A stretch of 64,000 bases of DNA, from positions 5,664,791-5,728,790 of the forward strand of contig NC_023753.2 in assembly GCF_000499845.2 (NCBI RefSeq), given 5' to 3'. Under the pieces are notes generated by a model. That model saw only the letters and a list, made by a program, of their open reading frames with translations, was not told where the DNA came from and ran no database searches. A program made the position numbers and the translations under genes. Positions 11,843 through 25,400 of the stretch are shown one piece after another. Source of the DNA: Phaseolus vulgaris (Eukaryota; Streptophyta; Magnoliopsida; Fabales; Fabaceae). Every line of letters starts with the position of its first letter. Within the stretch, counting starts at the first letter, position 1.

Positions 11843-14800
11843 TCATTCACTAATAGACATAATGCCCATATTTACAACATGACCAGTAAATGTTTTGGGC
11901 GGTAACCCTTTTGTTAAAGGGTCAGCAATCATAAGATCATTGCTAATATGTTCTATTGACACTCTATGTTTCTGAACTTCTTCTTTAACGGCAAAGTATT
12001 TCAATTCCATATGTTTAGCACTTTTGGAATACTTGTCATTTTTAGAAAAGAAGACAGTTGCGGAGTTATCACAATAAATTCTCAGCGGCTTGGCAATACT
12101 GTCAACAATTCCAAGTCCTGAAACAAAATTCCGCAACCAATTAGCCTGAACTGTGGCCTCAAAGCATGCCACAAATTCAGCCTCCATGGTGGATGCAGCA
12201 ATGACTGTCTGCTTCGCACTTTTCCATGAAATCGCTCCTCCGGCTAAAAGATACACATAACCAAAGTAGACTTTCGTGTATCCACACAGCCAGCAAAATA
12301 TGAATCGGTATATCCAATCACCTCAAGATTATCAGATCTTTTATAAGTAAAATGTGATCTTTCGTTCCTTGCAAGTATCTTAAAACTTTCTTTGCAGCTT
12401 TCCAATGATCCAATCTTGGATTACTCTGGTATCTTCCAAGCATACCAACTGCAAAACTAATATCTGGTCGTGTACAAGTTTGAGCATACATTAAACTCCC
12501 AACAATAGATGCATAAGGTATATTCTCCATCTGTTTACGTTCCAAGTCATTCTTTGGACATTGCATGAGACTAAATTTGTCTCCTTTCTGTATTGGAACA
12601 GGAGATGTCGAACATTTATCAATTTTGAATCTCTCTAAAACTTTATTAATATATGCTTTCTGAGACAAACCTAACATTCCTTGTGATCTGTCACGGAATA
12701 TTTCAATTCCTATCACATAATATGCCTCACCCATATCTTTCATCTCAAAGTTATTAGAGAGAAACTTCTTAGTCTCACTTAATAGACCAAGATCATTAGT
12801 TGCAAGCAAGATATCATCAACATACAGAATCAATAATATAAACTTGCTCCCACTGACCTTCAAATATATACACCGATCAACAATGTTTTCCTTAAACCCA
12901 AAGGACACAATAGTATCATTGAACTTAAGATACCATTGCCTAGAAGCCTGTTTAAGCCCGTATATTGATTTCTTAAGTTTACACACCATGTGTTCCTTTC
13001 CTTCTTCAATGAACCCCACTGGTTGGTCCATATAAACATCCTCTTCTAAATCCCCATTCGGAAAGACAGTTTTGACATCCATCTGATGCAACTCAAGATC
13101 ATAATGAGTCACTAATGCCATGATAATTTTAAAGGAATCTTTCTTAGAAACAGGTGAAAATGTTTCCTTATAATCAATGTCATCCTTTTGAGTAAATCCT
13201 TTGGCAACAAGTCGGGCCTTGTAACGTTCGATATTGCCACGAGAGTCACGTTTAGTCTTAAAGACCTATTTACACCCAACTCTCTTGCATCCTTCTGGCA
13301 ATTCTATAAGGTCCCATACATCATTTTGTGCCATTGATTTAAGCTCATCTTTCATGGCATCTAACCACTTATCAAAATTATCATCATTGATGGCGTCTGA
13401 AAATGAAACTAGATCATTATCAATACCTAAGTCATTTTCTGACTCTTGTAGATAAACCACGATCATTCGAAATAACAGACTTTCTTTCTCTTTGAGATCT
13501 TTTTAATAGTATTTCTTGTGGTTGTTATACTACAGGTTCATTGTTAACTTCATGATCATTAATTTGTTGTTCTTTTTCATTGTTGAGTGACTCAACTACA
13601 TTAGGAACAATAATACTTGAAGTAAAGGTACTAATTAAAGGAACTTGTACTCTAACTTCCTTAATCTCCACATTTTGTGAAGTATCACTCCCACTAGTTT
13701 CACCATTTTCAATGAACCGTGCATTTCCAGATTCAACAATTCTTGTGCTATGGGTAGGACAGTAAAACATATACCCTTTTGACTTTGCTGGATAACCAAT
13801 GAAATATCCACTGATTGTTCTTGCATCCAAATTCTTCTCTTGCAGATTGTATATTCTAACTTCTGCCTGACATCCCCAAACATGCAGGTGTCTCAAACTG
13901 GGTTTCCTTCCTGTCCACAATTCAAAAGGTGTCTTTTGAACTGCCTTACTAGGAACCCTGTTCAACAGATACATGCCAATTTTTAAAGCATACATCCACA
14001 ATGAAACAAGTACAGTTGACTTACTTAACATGCTCCTAACCTTATCCATTAAGGTTCGATTATGCCTTTCTGAAACACCATTTTGTTGTGGTGTACCTGG
14101 CATTGTGTATTGAACACAAATACCACGTCTCTCAAGGAACTTAGCAAACGGACCAGGGTGTTGTCCACTTTCATCATACTTTCCATAATATTCACCACCT
14201 CTATCTGACCTGACAATTTTCACCTTTCTGTCTAATTGTCTTTCCACTTCATTTATATAAACTTCTAAGGCATTCACTGCTTGCGATTTTTCATGCAGTA
14301 AATAGACATAACCATAACGTGAAAAATCATCAATAAAGGTGATAAAATACCTTTCTTTATTGAAAGAACTTGCATCAAAAGGTCCACATATATCAGTGTG
14401 TATAATTTCAAGAAGCTGAGTAGTTCTTGTGGCTCCCTTCTTTGTGTGTTTTGTTTGTTTGCCTTTAATACAATCCACACATACATTCAAATCAGTAAAA
14501 TCCAAACTTGGAAGTATTTCATTCTTTTCCAATCTCTCCATCCTTTCTTTGGAAATATGTCCCAAACGTTTGTGCCACAAGAAAGCAGAACATTCATTCA
14601 CCAAACTACGTTTAATGCCAACATTATGATGCGAGATCATAAGAATTTCAGCATATAAATTATCAAGATTCAATCTATATAATCCATCATAAAGAGCACC
14701 AGATCCTATCAAATTGACACGCTGATATAAACTGAAACAACCATTCCCAAATTTAAAAGAGTATCCGACAACATCAAGTTTAGACAATGAAACTAAATTC

Positions 14801-15888
14801 CTAGATATACTAGGTACATAAAAAGTATCCATTAAGTCTAAATAAAATCCAGTGTCGAGGATTAAACGATAAGTCCCAACTGCTTCCACTGGAACCTTCT
14901 CTCTATTCCCCATGAAGACAAACTTTTCATTTGGCTTTATGGTTCGGGTTGAAAGGAATCCCTGCATCATATTAGAAACATGAGTTGTGCATCCAGAATC
15001 AATCCACCAAGAATTATGCGGAACTTTAGTTAAGTTTGATTCAAAACATACATAAAGTATATTATGCTTACCCTTCTTTTCAAACCAAGTCTTACGTTTC
15101 AGACAATCCTTTTGGAAATGTCCAGCTTTCTTGCAGAAATGACATTTGTCATTCTTCTTCTGGAGCTTAGTAGAGGACTCATTTATCTTCAGTGGTTCTT
15201 TACCCTTTCCATGTTTCTTGAAGACTTTCTTTCCAGCTCCCTGATTGTTCACATAATGTATGGAGTGGTTTCCTCGATTCTTCAATCTAGTCTCTTCCTG
15301 AACTAGCATGCTATGCAATTCATGCATATTCCACTTATCTTTCATAGTGTTATAGTTCATATGGAAAGGACCATACTCATACGGTAAAGAGTTCAAAATG
15401 AATTGTACGAGAAAATTATCATCCACTGCCATTCCCAGAGACTTAAGTCTTGCCGCAATATTAGTCATTTCAATGACATGTTCGTGCATAGTACGAGAAC
15501 CATCAAATTTCATGGTGATTAATGTACTCATTAATGTCCCAGCAAAAGACTTATCAGCTGTTTGAGAGCGCTCTTCCACAAACTTCATGAATTCTTTTGC
15601 ATTCTCGGTTTCGGGAAGAGCAGACTTAATATTGTTTGCTATGCTCATCCGCATAAACATCAGGCTAAGTCTGTTTGACTTTTCCCAAGCCCTATAATGA
15701 GCTTTCTCCTCATTGCTACTTTCATCAGTAATAGCAGCAGGTTTATCGATTCGAATGGCCAAATCAAGATCCAATACACCTAAGTGAAATTGGACTTTTT
15801 CACTCCAGTCAGAAAAATTTAGACCATTAAAGACTGGAACAGACGTAACTTGCGAATGTAAAGCTACAGGAACAGATACTGCAATCAC
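11843..15888 (-). pseudogene. copia gag-pol polyprotein, disrupted
   Basis: The first open part (15888-13525, 787 residues) carries a gag domain, a CCHC zinc knuckle (CHFCKKAGHFQKDC, residues 249-262), the protease site WWIDSGCTTH (about 294-303), the integrase HHCC domain (WHKRLGHIS...) and its D,D,E core (IIHTDICGPF, VRSDRGGEYYG, NGVSERHNRTL). Reverse transcriptase follows at 13121-12318 (VKTVFPNGDLEEDVYMDQP, KSIYGLKQASRQWY, YVDDILLA). RNase H is at 12256-11843 ([28 protein letters not shown]). Five lesions break one ancestral frame: TAA at 13525-13527, a frameshift near 13460, TAG in place of an expected Trp codon at 13266-13268, and frameshifts near 12345 and 12262. It cannot make a full polyprotein. 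Confidence 0.93.
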
Positions 15889-16229
15889 ACATGCTTAACA
15901 TTAATGCTTCAAGTCATAAACTAAACATACAATACAGATTCAGAAAATATTCTATGTATACTAATGTTCTCCTTTGGGGGATTCATTAATACACAAAACA
16001 TAATGATGCTAATAGTATTAACTTTATTTGGCAAGATATATGCATTAATTAGAAACACTTGTTATCTTTGGATATACAAGCAAAACTAATAACACATACT
16101 CACTACCAACAATCATATCCATTAATTATAAGGACAACTAATCAACCTTTGGGCGATCCAAAATGTCTTATAATAACGAATTTTCATTTACCCATATTTA
16201 AATAATTTTTAGCATCCATTCTATAGGTA

Positions 16230-16720
16230 ATTGAAATAAAATTTATCAATAATCTGGAATTAAACAAAACTTAAAAGATTTGATCACTTTGGTGATTACA
16301 AATCTATCATACAAATAATTCCATAAATAATATCATTAAATGAAATAAAATTTCATCCTTAATTTGGAATTAAATAAAACATAAAGATTTGATCACTTTG
16401 GTGATTACAAATCTATCATACAAATAATTCCAAAATTTTAATTAATTAATTAAACTTTAATATAATTCAAATTGAATTAATTAATAATAATAACATAATA
16501 AAATTTGAATTAAAACTTTAATTAAACTTTTAACCAAAAATAAATAAAGTTAACGTAAAGCCGTAAGGTGCACATGAATTAATTTAAGGTGCACATGAAT
16601 TAATTAACGTAAATTATTAATTGTGAATTCAATAGGTGCAGGAACGAATTTAAGCTTTAATCTAAGGTGCAAGAACGAATTTAAGCTTTAATCTAAAGTG
16701 CAGGAACGAATTCACATGTG
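16230..16720. repeat. tandem repeats in the copia untranslated leader
   Basis: Two sets lie between the PBS and gag. A ~108-bp unit containing TTTGATCACTTTGGTGATTA occurs at about 16230-16325 and 16338-16432. Further on, GGTGCACATGAATTAATT occurs twice near 16567-16605. A ~40-base unit with TGCAGGAACGAATTTAAGC recurs three times near 16635-16712. Confidence 0.75.
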
Positions 16721-17218
16721 CAGTTTGATCTTTCTTCAATTTATGATGAGTCAGGCCGCAATGCTGCGAATTTACGAGCCCAGTTATACCAGGTAAAGAA
16801 AGCCTCAACCATAACTAAATGTGCCATGGGAAAAGGATGATTGCAGTTTCATCTTTCTTCAATTGAATTAAAAATTCAATTAATGAAAGTTTTCGAAATG
16901 AAATAAAGAGACACACCAACACTGCTATGAACAGAACCAAAAAAAAAATAAAAAAATATCCTTTACACAAAAACTCAGCGAACCCAGGCACCAAACAATA
17001 GTTGATGTAAACCTTAATACATAAACCCTAATTTTAAAAATTAGGGTTTTGTGATTTTAGATGGTTTAGGACAATTAGGGAACTATTATAGAGGAATGAA
17101 AACCTTAATCTATAAATCATAATTTTAAAATTAGAGTTCTTAAATTGGGAATATTTTAAAATTAGGATTCTTTGATTTTGGAAAAGCATTAATGGAGAAT
17201 CAAACAAATGAGCAACGA

Positions 17219-17231
17219 GGCTCTGATACCA
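17219..17231 (-). other. primer-binding site of the copia element (initiator tRNA-Met type)
   Basis: The minus strand reads TGGTATCAGAGCC, complementary to the 3' end of the plant initiator methionine tRNA. It is separated from the 5' LTR by two bases. Confidence 0.9.
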
Positions 17232-17233
17232 CA

Positions 17234-17662
17234 TGTAAATTTAAACAAGAATGAACGTAAATTGAACACATACAATTATGTTCTCATACAAATTTTATCA
17301 TATTATGATTCTCACACAATCATACAATCAAGAAGGAATAGGCACTTACCTTGATCCATGAATGATCCTAATTGAGCAGTTACTTTATCTCCTTTCTCTC
17401 AATCTATCACTTAGCAATTTCGTTCTTGTCACACACTTTCGTGATGGCTAACAGTGAGATTTGCAGAGACAAAACCCTATATCATTTAGTTCTCAATCTC
17501 CATCAGATATAGGTTTTCATTAGGTATATCATATATATATGTCTCACGTTAACCAATGAGCCCTTTATTCTATTATTATTATTAAATCATATTTGGGCCA
17601 AAAGCCCAAACTCAAAGTCATGTGAGTCACTTTATAAAAATTAATTTACATAATTTCTTACA
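17234..17662 (-). repeat. 5' LTR of the copia element
   Basis: 429 bp, full-length match to the left LTR. It carries a 10-base segment (TTTGCAGAGA) that is absent from the left copy. It is followed directly by the target duplication TCTCC. Confidence 0.95.
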
Positions 17663-17667
17663 TCTCC

Positions 17668-18640
17668 ATCACACACTATAATCAATTAGACCATTTATCA
17701 CATTGTATAATTAGTTCATTATTGTATATTTTAAAACAAGCGATGATGCTTTCATCTATCTTGAATAATTTAAACAATGTTTTGTGATATATGTTGTGAT
17801 AGTTTTTTCAATTAATTCACAATGAATGTACTACAATATATAGCATATCAATTGAGTTTCTACACATGCTAGACGATCTGGTGAATGTACTCAACGAATA
17901 AAATGTTTTCTTTTACCATAATAGTTAAACGAAATCTTCTGAACACGTATATTTTTAAAATAATAAAAATAGAAAGAATAAAATACGTGTAGTTTATGAA
18001 ACACTTTGTTTATTCCTGTTTTTTTGTTTATCCTTTAAATTAATCTTTTTCTAAACAATTTTTTCCAAATAAATATTACAATTATCTTTCTTAATCTATT
18101 GCAAATATTTATAAATCTTATTTAATCATAGTCAGTTTTAATAAATTAAAAATCTCTTCACATTATTTAGAATATAATTTTTTTCACTTCGTATGACTTG
18201 TTTCCTCTAATCAATACTAATAAATTAGATACTAAAATTATTGGAAACAAAATCGAAGTTACAAAATTACAAAACCGAGTATTCTATCTTTATCGTCTAG
18301 TGTAAAGATAGCATAAGTATGAAGATACTATAAAATTCAAAATTAAATATCAAACAACACATTCACATAACTATAATAAAAAAATTAGAAGTAAACGACA
18401 AAAAAAACAAGATGAGTCAAGTAATTCAAGTTATTAAACATAACCTCCAATATTTCATACTATCTAATATCCACGTCTCGTCTATCATACCATCATCTTG
18501 TCTTCATTATTATATATATAAGTTTATTTTATTTATAAAAAATAATATATTTAATCTTATGATATTTTTATATAATATTAATTTATTTTTATTACTGAAA
18601 ATTAAATTCCCGTAAATGAGCACGTGTCTTGCTCACGGGG
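17668..18640. other. intergenic; remainder of the ~212-bp tandem array, then AT-rich DNA
   Basis: 17668-17800 continues the tandem unit broken by the copia element. Beyond it no gene is visible. A short imperfect hairpin lies at about 18609-18640, with CCCGT/ACGGG and GAGCA/TGCTC arms around CGTGTCT. Confidence 0.4.
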
Positions 18641-18644
18641 ATCA

Positions 18645-19660
18645 TGTCATCATATTTTGTTGAATATTTACTTTTAAAAAGTTCCAACTTTTGGAAGATT
18701 TTACACTTATTTAAACTTCACATATATACATGTCCATGACTGCCAAACCAAAACCACTATTTAGTTGATACTTGTTGAAAGTTTCATTTGCTGAATAAAA
18801 AAAAATATTATTATTAGTAGTCTTTTGTATCATATTTAATATCAAAATTTCACTTTAAAAAAAATATTTATTTCACTTTAAATAATAAAAAAAAGTAAAA
18901 TAAAAACTTTCATGTTAGATATTACTATGCAATTTGACATCTCAGTTAGGTTGACATCTAAAATAACAACAATTATCTGTCATCACATAAAAAATTTATT
19001 ATTAAAAAGAATAACAAAAAAAAAAAACAAAAATATGGGGATTAAACCAAAACTCATGTTAACAAAAATGATACATAATACCTATTATACCACTTAAATG
19101 ATTCCCTATAAATAAAATTTAAATTAACCAACTTATCATCACACACATTTTCTTCACAAAAAAATATGAGTAACCTTAAACATAATTTTTCCACAGTAAT
19201 TAAAACAAGTATTTCACCGATTACGATCATCTACGGAACATTAGTACTGGCAGTAAATGAAACACAAACAAATATAGAATCACATTTTAAGCCAAACATT
19301 AGTAATCCCCATCTTTTGAACTTCCCCCATAGCATATATAATTTCATAAAACTCAACAACCATAGAAGTCTGAACTTCAAGAAATACATAGAAAACACCA
19401 ATAAACTCCTTCATACTCTCATAGAAAATACATTTACAAGTAGCAAGACCAGGATACCCATAACAACCCCATCAGTGTTAACTTTAACTCAGCTAGTGAA
19501 TAAAACTCTCATGAGGATGAAAAACTTTATCACTATGAATATTAATATCAAAATACTTAATCACGTTGAAATTCATGATAAATATTCAAACTCGAAACGC
19601 AGAAGTTTACCTTGATTTATCCAAAAAAAAAAAAAAATCAGGAAATTTAAATAAAAATAA
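18645..19660. repeat. second copy of the 9.78-10.06 kb direct repeat, with ~700 bp extra
   Basis: 18645-18880 and 19606-19660 match 9775-10000 and 10010-10060 in the same order and orientation. The ~720 bases between the two matched blocks here have no counterpart in the first copy. They contain an open frame of 149 codons (19166-19615) with biased, Asn/Thr/Lys-rich composition and no recognisable domain, which I do not call a gene. Confidence 0.6.
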
Positions 19661-22458
19661 TTTAAATTTATAGATTTTCAAATTTCTCAATATTTAAAAA
19701 AGTTCACATCCAAACAAATCCCAGTGTGTCTGGAAAAAAGTCAATTGAAAGCTTATAAATTAAAAGTTATGGGATAAACGTTATTGTAAATTATCTATTC
19801 GCAAAATAAATAATTCTTACAATGGGTAAATATAAAGTTCTTAATTACTACACTAATCCATTGACATGTGTAAAAAGACATATTTAATTATTTGTTTATA
19901 GTTTTATATATCATTTGAATATTTAAATATAATAAATTGTTAATATATGAGTATATCATACAAAACTATACTAGAACAGTGAAATATGCGTGTATGTGTA
20001 ATATGTGTTATTAAGTTACACATTTGTTATATAACAATTATCTCCTATATATCATTCTCTAAGTTGTCTCATTAAAATTCTTTTCAGTATTTATTAACTT
20101 TAGAATACTAATATAGTTTTTCTATACTTATCTTGATATAATATTCATTATATCCAGGTGAGAACTTCTAAGTTTATTTTATAAGTTAATTTTATAATTT
20201 GTTAGTGAACTTCTAAATTGTTCGTATTTAATATGTATAAATAATGTTATTTTTAATATTTTTATAATTTATTTTACTATTTAATCAACTATAATACTAT
20301 TTAATACAATATTACTTAATATTAATATTTAATCATGAATATTATAATCATATATTACATTATTACTTTTATTGATAAAATATCTATAATTTATATTCAT
20401 ATTTGATTTTAACAAATTATTTTATGTTTTTAATCATTAAAATATATTACTTTCTCATTGTTAAAATGCAAATAATAAGGAAAGTTTTAAATAAAAGCAG
20501 AAGTTTGATTCTTTCGAAATCATATAATAATTTTGAATTAACATATTGCAAAATCTTTATTACGTAGTATAACAAATTTGAATTAGCCTATTTAAGTGTT
20601 TTATGTAATAAATTTAGAAGTTATTCTATATGCATTTTCTATTATTTTCTTATCAATATTTATATTTTATAATACATTTAAGATAAATGATACTGTATTG
20701 CATGTTCATAAACATATTTGTAATTTTTTACATATGATGAACTTTTTTATTTTTATCGACCATGAAAAACAATTTACTGATTATATGCTCATATATATAT
20801 AATAATAATAATAAATAAAAGAATCTACTTATTTTAAGAGATTATCCTTCACGTTGATCTTTATTTTATTTTAGATTAATGATATATTCTTTTTATTAGG
20901 ATGTGCATGTGAATAATATATATGATGCACTTCTCTCTTTTTCTTCACAACATTTTTATAGCAAAAATAATCTTAAGGTTTAAATATATATGATGCACTT
21001 ATTCTATATTTTCTTCATATTTTTGTAGGTTGGGGTTTTATTATTGTTTTTTCGTGGTTTATACACGTAATATATACCTATATAAAGGGAATTTTTTATT
21101 TAAATCTATTTAAATGCTCTCAATTTTTCTTTTCTTTTATTACTTTATATTTATATAAATATTTAATTTTGAATTTTTTTTATGTTTCAGTTATTTTATT
21201 TTTTAAAAATATTTACTAAATAATTAATTATTTTTATAATTAATTGAAAAATGTTTTCTAAAATAATTTATTGTGATTTCATAAAAAATAATTATCAATT
21301 TTAAATGTATAACAAATGAGAAATCAAACAGTTTAATAAACAATTTATTAAATATGAAAAAGTAATTTTTTTTTAATATTTTCGTCTCTCTTAAAAATTA
21401 TAATTTTTATGTCTTATTATTTGTAAATTGTATGATATTTGTAAACTTAAAAATAAATTTATTATTTATAAATTTATCATATTGCATAAAATTTATAAAT
21501 TACATAACATTTGTAAATTTAACTATTATGTGACTATATTTTTCATAATATACCGGTACTTAGATAATTGATAATTAATTGTATTCACTAAAATAGTAGT
21601 TACAAACAGTAAACCATTTTTCCAAATTTAATATTTTTTTTTAGTTTTAAATTTAAGTAATTATAAAATGAAAAAATAAAATATTAATATAAAATAAAAT
21701 AAAAAATTATATAAAAAATACAGTAATAATAGAGATTCCTTTATATAGATTATATAAATATATATAGATATATTATAAAAAAACTCATTAGCTAATCTTT
21801 ATCCAAATGTAATCATTTAGTAAATGATTTAGAGTTATTTTTTTTATCATGAATAATTGAAGGTATTTTGTTTATTGTGATGTAATTTTGAAAGAATAAT
21901 ATAATTAAATAATATTGTATTATTTAAATTATTATTTTAAGATACAATTTTTATAATATATTTATTTTAAAAAGGAAATGAATAATGATTATTTTCTTTA
22001 AATATAGTAATGATTAACTTTTCATTCAATTAGGTATTATAAAATATTTATAAATCGTGATCAAAATAGGTTTTATGGTGTGGAAATATTTTGAAATTAA
22101 TTTAAATTATTTAAAGATATGTATTTATATTTATACATTTATCATCAATTGAATAATTATTTATCAATTTATTTAGATTTGTAGAATAACTTTTGAATTG
22201 ATTTATTTTTTTTATCTTTTACATTTATACATTTTATAGAAGAAAAGAAATATATTTAGATTAAAAAAGAAAAAGAGAACTAGGTTTTGAGGTTGCGAAG
22301 TGTATAAGAATGTTTCCATCCCTAAAACCATAAACCCGAAAACCTCGTCGCCGCTTTCTCCTATTTCTTCTCCTGCTTCTGCAACTCAGAGCCATACTCC
22401 TTTCAAGTAGGAGAAAATCTCTCTCTCTTTTCCTCTTTCTCCTTACGCCGCCATCACC
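19661..22458. other. gene-free, extremely AT-rich region
   Basis: No open frame with family resemblance occurs here. The stretch is dominated by poly-A, poly-T and AT runs. The last ~150 bases before 22459 become pyrimidine-rich (CTCTCTCTTTTCCTCTTTCTCC) and are probably the 5' untranslated region and promoter of the downstream helicase gene. Confidence 0.5.
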
Positions 22459-25400
22459 ATGCCTTCAGTCCCTCTCTCTGTCAGTGACACCACCCTCCAA
22501 GAAAACAAGAAGCTTAGTGCTAAGAAAGCCAAGAACCAATCCCCAATCATTGCGGAGGAGAATAGTCCTTCCAAACTCCTTTCCAATCCCAACGCCCCCG
22601 ATTCCGACCAAGATGGGGTTTCGGGGAAGCTCCAGAAGAAGACCAAGAAGCGTAAGGCTTCAGATGTAGAGGCCATGGCGGCGACGAACGATGCCGACGA
22701 AGACACTAGTTCCGAACTGGTCGAACCCGAATCTTCTAGGGAAGACGACCACAAGAAGAAGAAAAAGAAGAAAAAGGCAAAATCTGAGGAGCAACCTTTG
22801 GTAATGGAAGCCGAGGAGAAAGAAGAGAAAAAGGAGGATCCTAATGCGGTCTCCAAATTCAGGATATCCGAACCTTTGAGGCTAAAATTGAAGGAGAAGG
22901 GGATCGAATCTTTGTTTCCCATTCAGGCCATGACTTTCGATTTAGTTCTTGACGGTTCAGATTTGGTTGGTCGGGCTCGCACCGGTCAGGTCTGTATCTA
23001 CTCTTACACAAACCCTTTTTTATCGTTCTTTAAATTCTTTAATTATTGGGGTGTTAAGAATATGGCATTGTATTTGATAATGCTTGATCAATTTTTTAAT
23101 CTTTAAGAGAAAAGAAGCACTATGCGTTGATTGGCCTAACTGGTTTTAGGTCCACATGGTAATATACTTATAGGTTTTTTAAGAAAAGTATTTAGATATT
23201 CATTTGATCCTGTATTTTTATGCTTAAAATTGTTCCATTTTAATCCTTAGTCCGCACTGAAAGAACTAAAGAATTAAAATTGGTATTTGTAGGGATTAGG
23301 AAAACAATTTTTTTAGTGTAATGAGTGTAAGGGAACTTTTTTCTGTTAACTGGGATCAAATGAAAGATTGCATAATTCTGTAATCAGTTGTATTTGAAAG
23401 TGCGTGTTTTTGATTGGTGTAAAGGATTTTATTTGACCTCAATTGTCTCCTTTGGGGAAACTGTAGGGTAAAACTCTGGCATTTGTGCTTCCCATATTGG
23501 AGTCTTTAACAAATGGTCCAGCTAAGTCTACTAGAAAGACTGGCTACGGGAGGACTCCAAGCGTTCTTGTGCTTCTACCAACTAGAGAATTGGCTTGTCA
23601 GGTATGATTATGTGTTCGTTAGTATTGGTATTTGTGATTGTATTGTGTATTTATTATTCTTCTTAATAAGGAGTTTTGTGCTTTAGGTGCATTCTGATTT
23701 TGAAGTTTATGGTGGGGCGATGGGATTGAGTGCTTGTTGTTTGTATGGTGGAGCTCCGTATAACACTCAAGAAATTAAGCTTAGGAGAGGTGTTGATATT
23801 GTAATTGGCACACCAGGTCGTGTAAAGGTAATTGCAGTGATACGAGTTGATTATGTATTGCTACTAAGTTTTTTCCTTTGATGAATGTAAATATTTGAAG
23901 AACCCTGAAAGTTTTACTTTTGGTGTTGAAGACGAATGTTTACAATGTTTTGTGATTTCCTTCTGGCTTGTATTGGTGCAGGATCATATCGAGAGGGGAA
24001 ATATAGACCTGAGCCAACTAAAATTTCGTGTCCTTGATGAAGCAGATGAAATGCTCAGGATGGGTTTTATTGAAGATGTTGAATTGATTCTAGGTATCTA
24101 TTTTCTCAAAGTCTCTTTTGATTCTCATAATTTGAACAACAGTTCTTACCCTCAACCTTAGATCATTTCAAATTGTTTCTTCACATCTTCTAGTACACAA
24201 TCCTTTGTAATTGGAGTTACCTTACATTAATGTTTATCCAACATGTTGGATGATATGATTTTTCTGTATCACAATTGTCTATTTTGATATTTTTTTCAGG
24301 AAAGGTTGAAAATGTTAATAAAGTTCAGACTCTTCTTTTTAGTGCTACTTTGCCATACTCTATTAAACAAGTATGATTCCAAGTGACTCTTTATTTTTGC
24401 TTTTGAGATGTTTATATTTAGGGTCTCTAATGTTATCTGATGTATATTCATGTCAGATTGCTGCACAATTTCTGAAGCCAGATAAGAAAACTGCTGACCT
24501 TCTTGGAAATACAAAAATGAAGGCTAGTACCAATGTGAGACATATTGCTCTCCCTTGTTCTGCTTCTGCCAGGTCCCAACTTATCCCAGACATTATTCGC
24601 TGTTATAGCAGGTGATTTTTATTTTCAAATTTTTAACTTAAGGATTGCTTTTAGATTATACTGATTTTGACTGTTTATTGTTGACTAATGATTCTGGTTC
24701 AGTGGAGGCCGGACAATTATATTTACCGAGACAAAGGAGTCTGCCTCTCAGCTTGCTGGGTTGTTACCTGGAGCCCGAGCTCTCCATGGTGACATACAAC
24801 AATCACAACGTGAGGTGAGCTATTACCTGAATTTAGTTATTTTATTTTAATCTGTTACTTGAAACTTTTCTTTTTTCTGCGTGTTCTTCTCTTATTTTTC
24901 TTATATTCTATATTAAATAGTTTCCTGTCCCCTGCAGGTTACTCTGTCTGGCTTTAGGTCTGGAAAATTCATGACATTAGTTGCCACAAATGTGGCAGCT
25001 CGAGGTCTTGATATAAATGATGTTCAGTTAATTATCCAGGTACTTTTGATGTATAAACGAGCAATGTATCAGATCATTCTTATTTCTGTCACAACCTGGA
25101 ATGTTGATATTTATATATTGATGTAGTGTGAGTTCCCACGGGAGGTTGAGTCCTATATCCATCGATCTGGACGTACAGGAAGAGCAGGTATGTCTACAGG
25201 ATTTTTCTTTTTGGTGTACGATCAGATTGTGATATTGGAGTTGTCAATTTTAAGGTTATATTGTGGTTTGCGTTTTATTCAGGTAATAGTGGGGTTGCTG
25301 TTACACTCTATGATCCAAAAAGATCTAATATATCTAAAATAGAAAGAGAGTCCGGTGTAAAATTTGAGCACATATCTGCTCCTCGGCCTGATGATATTGC

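Larger units (their letters stand above)
11034..17662 (-). mobile_element. complete Ty1/copia LTR retrotransposon (inactivated)
   Basis: The element is 6,629 bp and transcribed on the minus strand. The 5' LTR is 17234-17662 and the 3' LTR 11034-11455. The 5-bp target duplication TCTCC stands on both sides (11029-11033 and 17663-17667). LTRs begin TG and end CA. A primer-binding site complementary to the initiator methionine tRNA (TGGTATCAGAGCC on the minus strand) lies two bases inside the 5' LTR. A short purine tract precedes the 3' LTR. Internal order is gag, protease, integrase, reverse transcriptase, RNase H, which defines copia (Pseudoviridae-type) elements. The LTRs differ by roughly 25 substitutions by eye plus two indels (10 and 3 bases), so the insertion is not recent. 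Confidence 0.95.

Noticed and set aside
19166..19615. 149-codon open frame
   Set aside because: Low-complexity Asn/Thr/Lys-rich composition in AT-rich repeat DNA, no family resemblance, no clear promoter or splice context.
22443..22922. Antisense Ser/Phe-rich frame opposite helicase exon 1
   Set aside because: It mirrors the Lys/Glu-rich helicase N-terminus.
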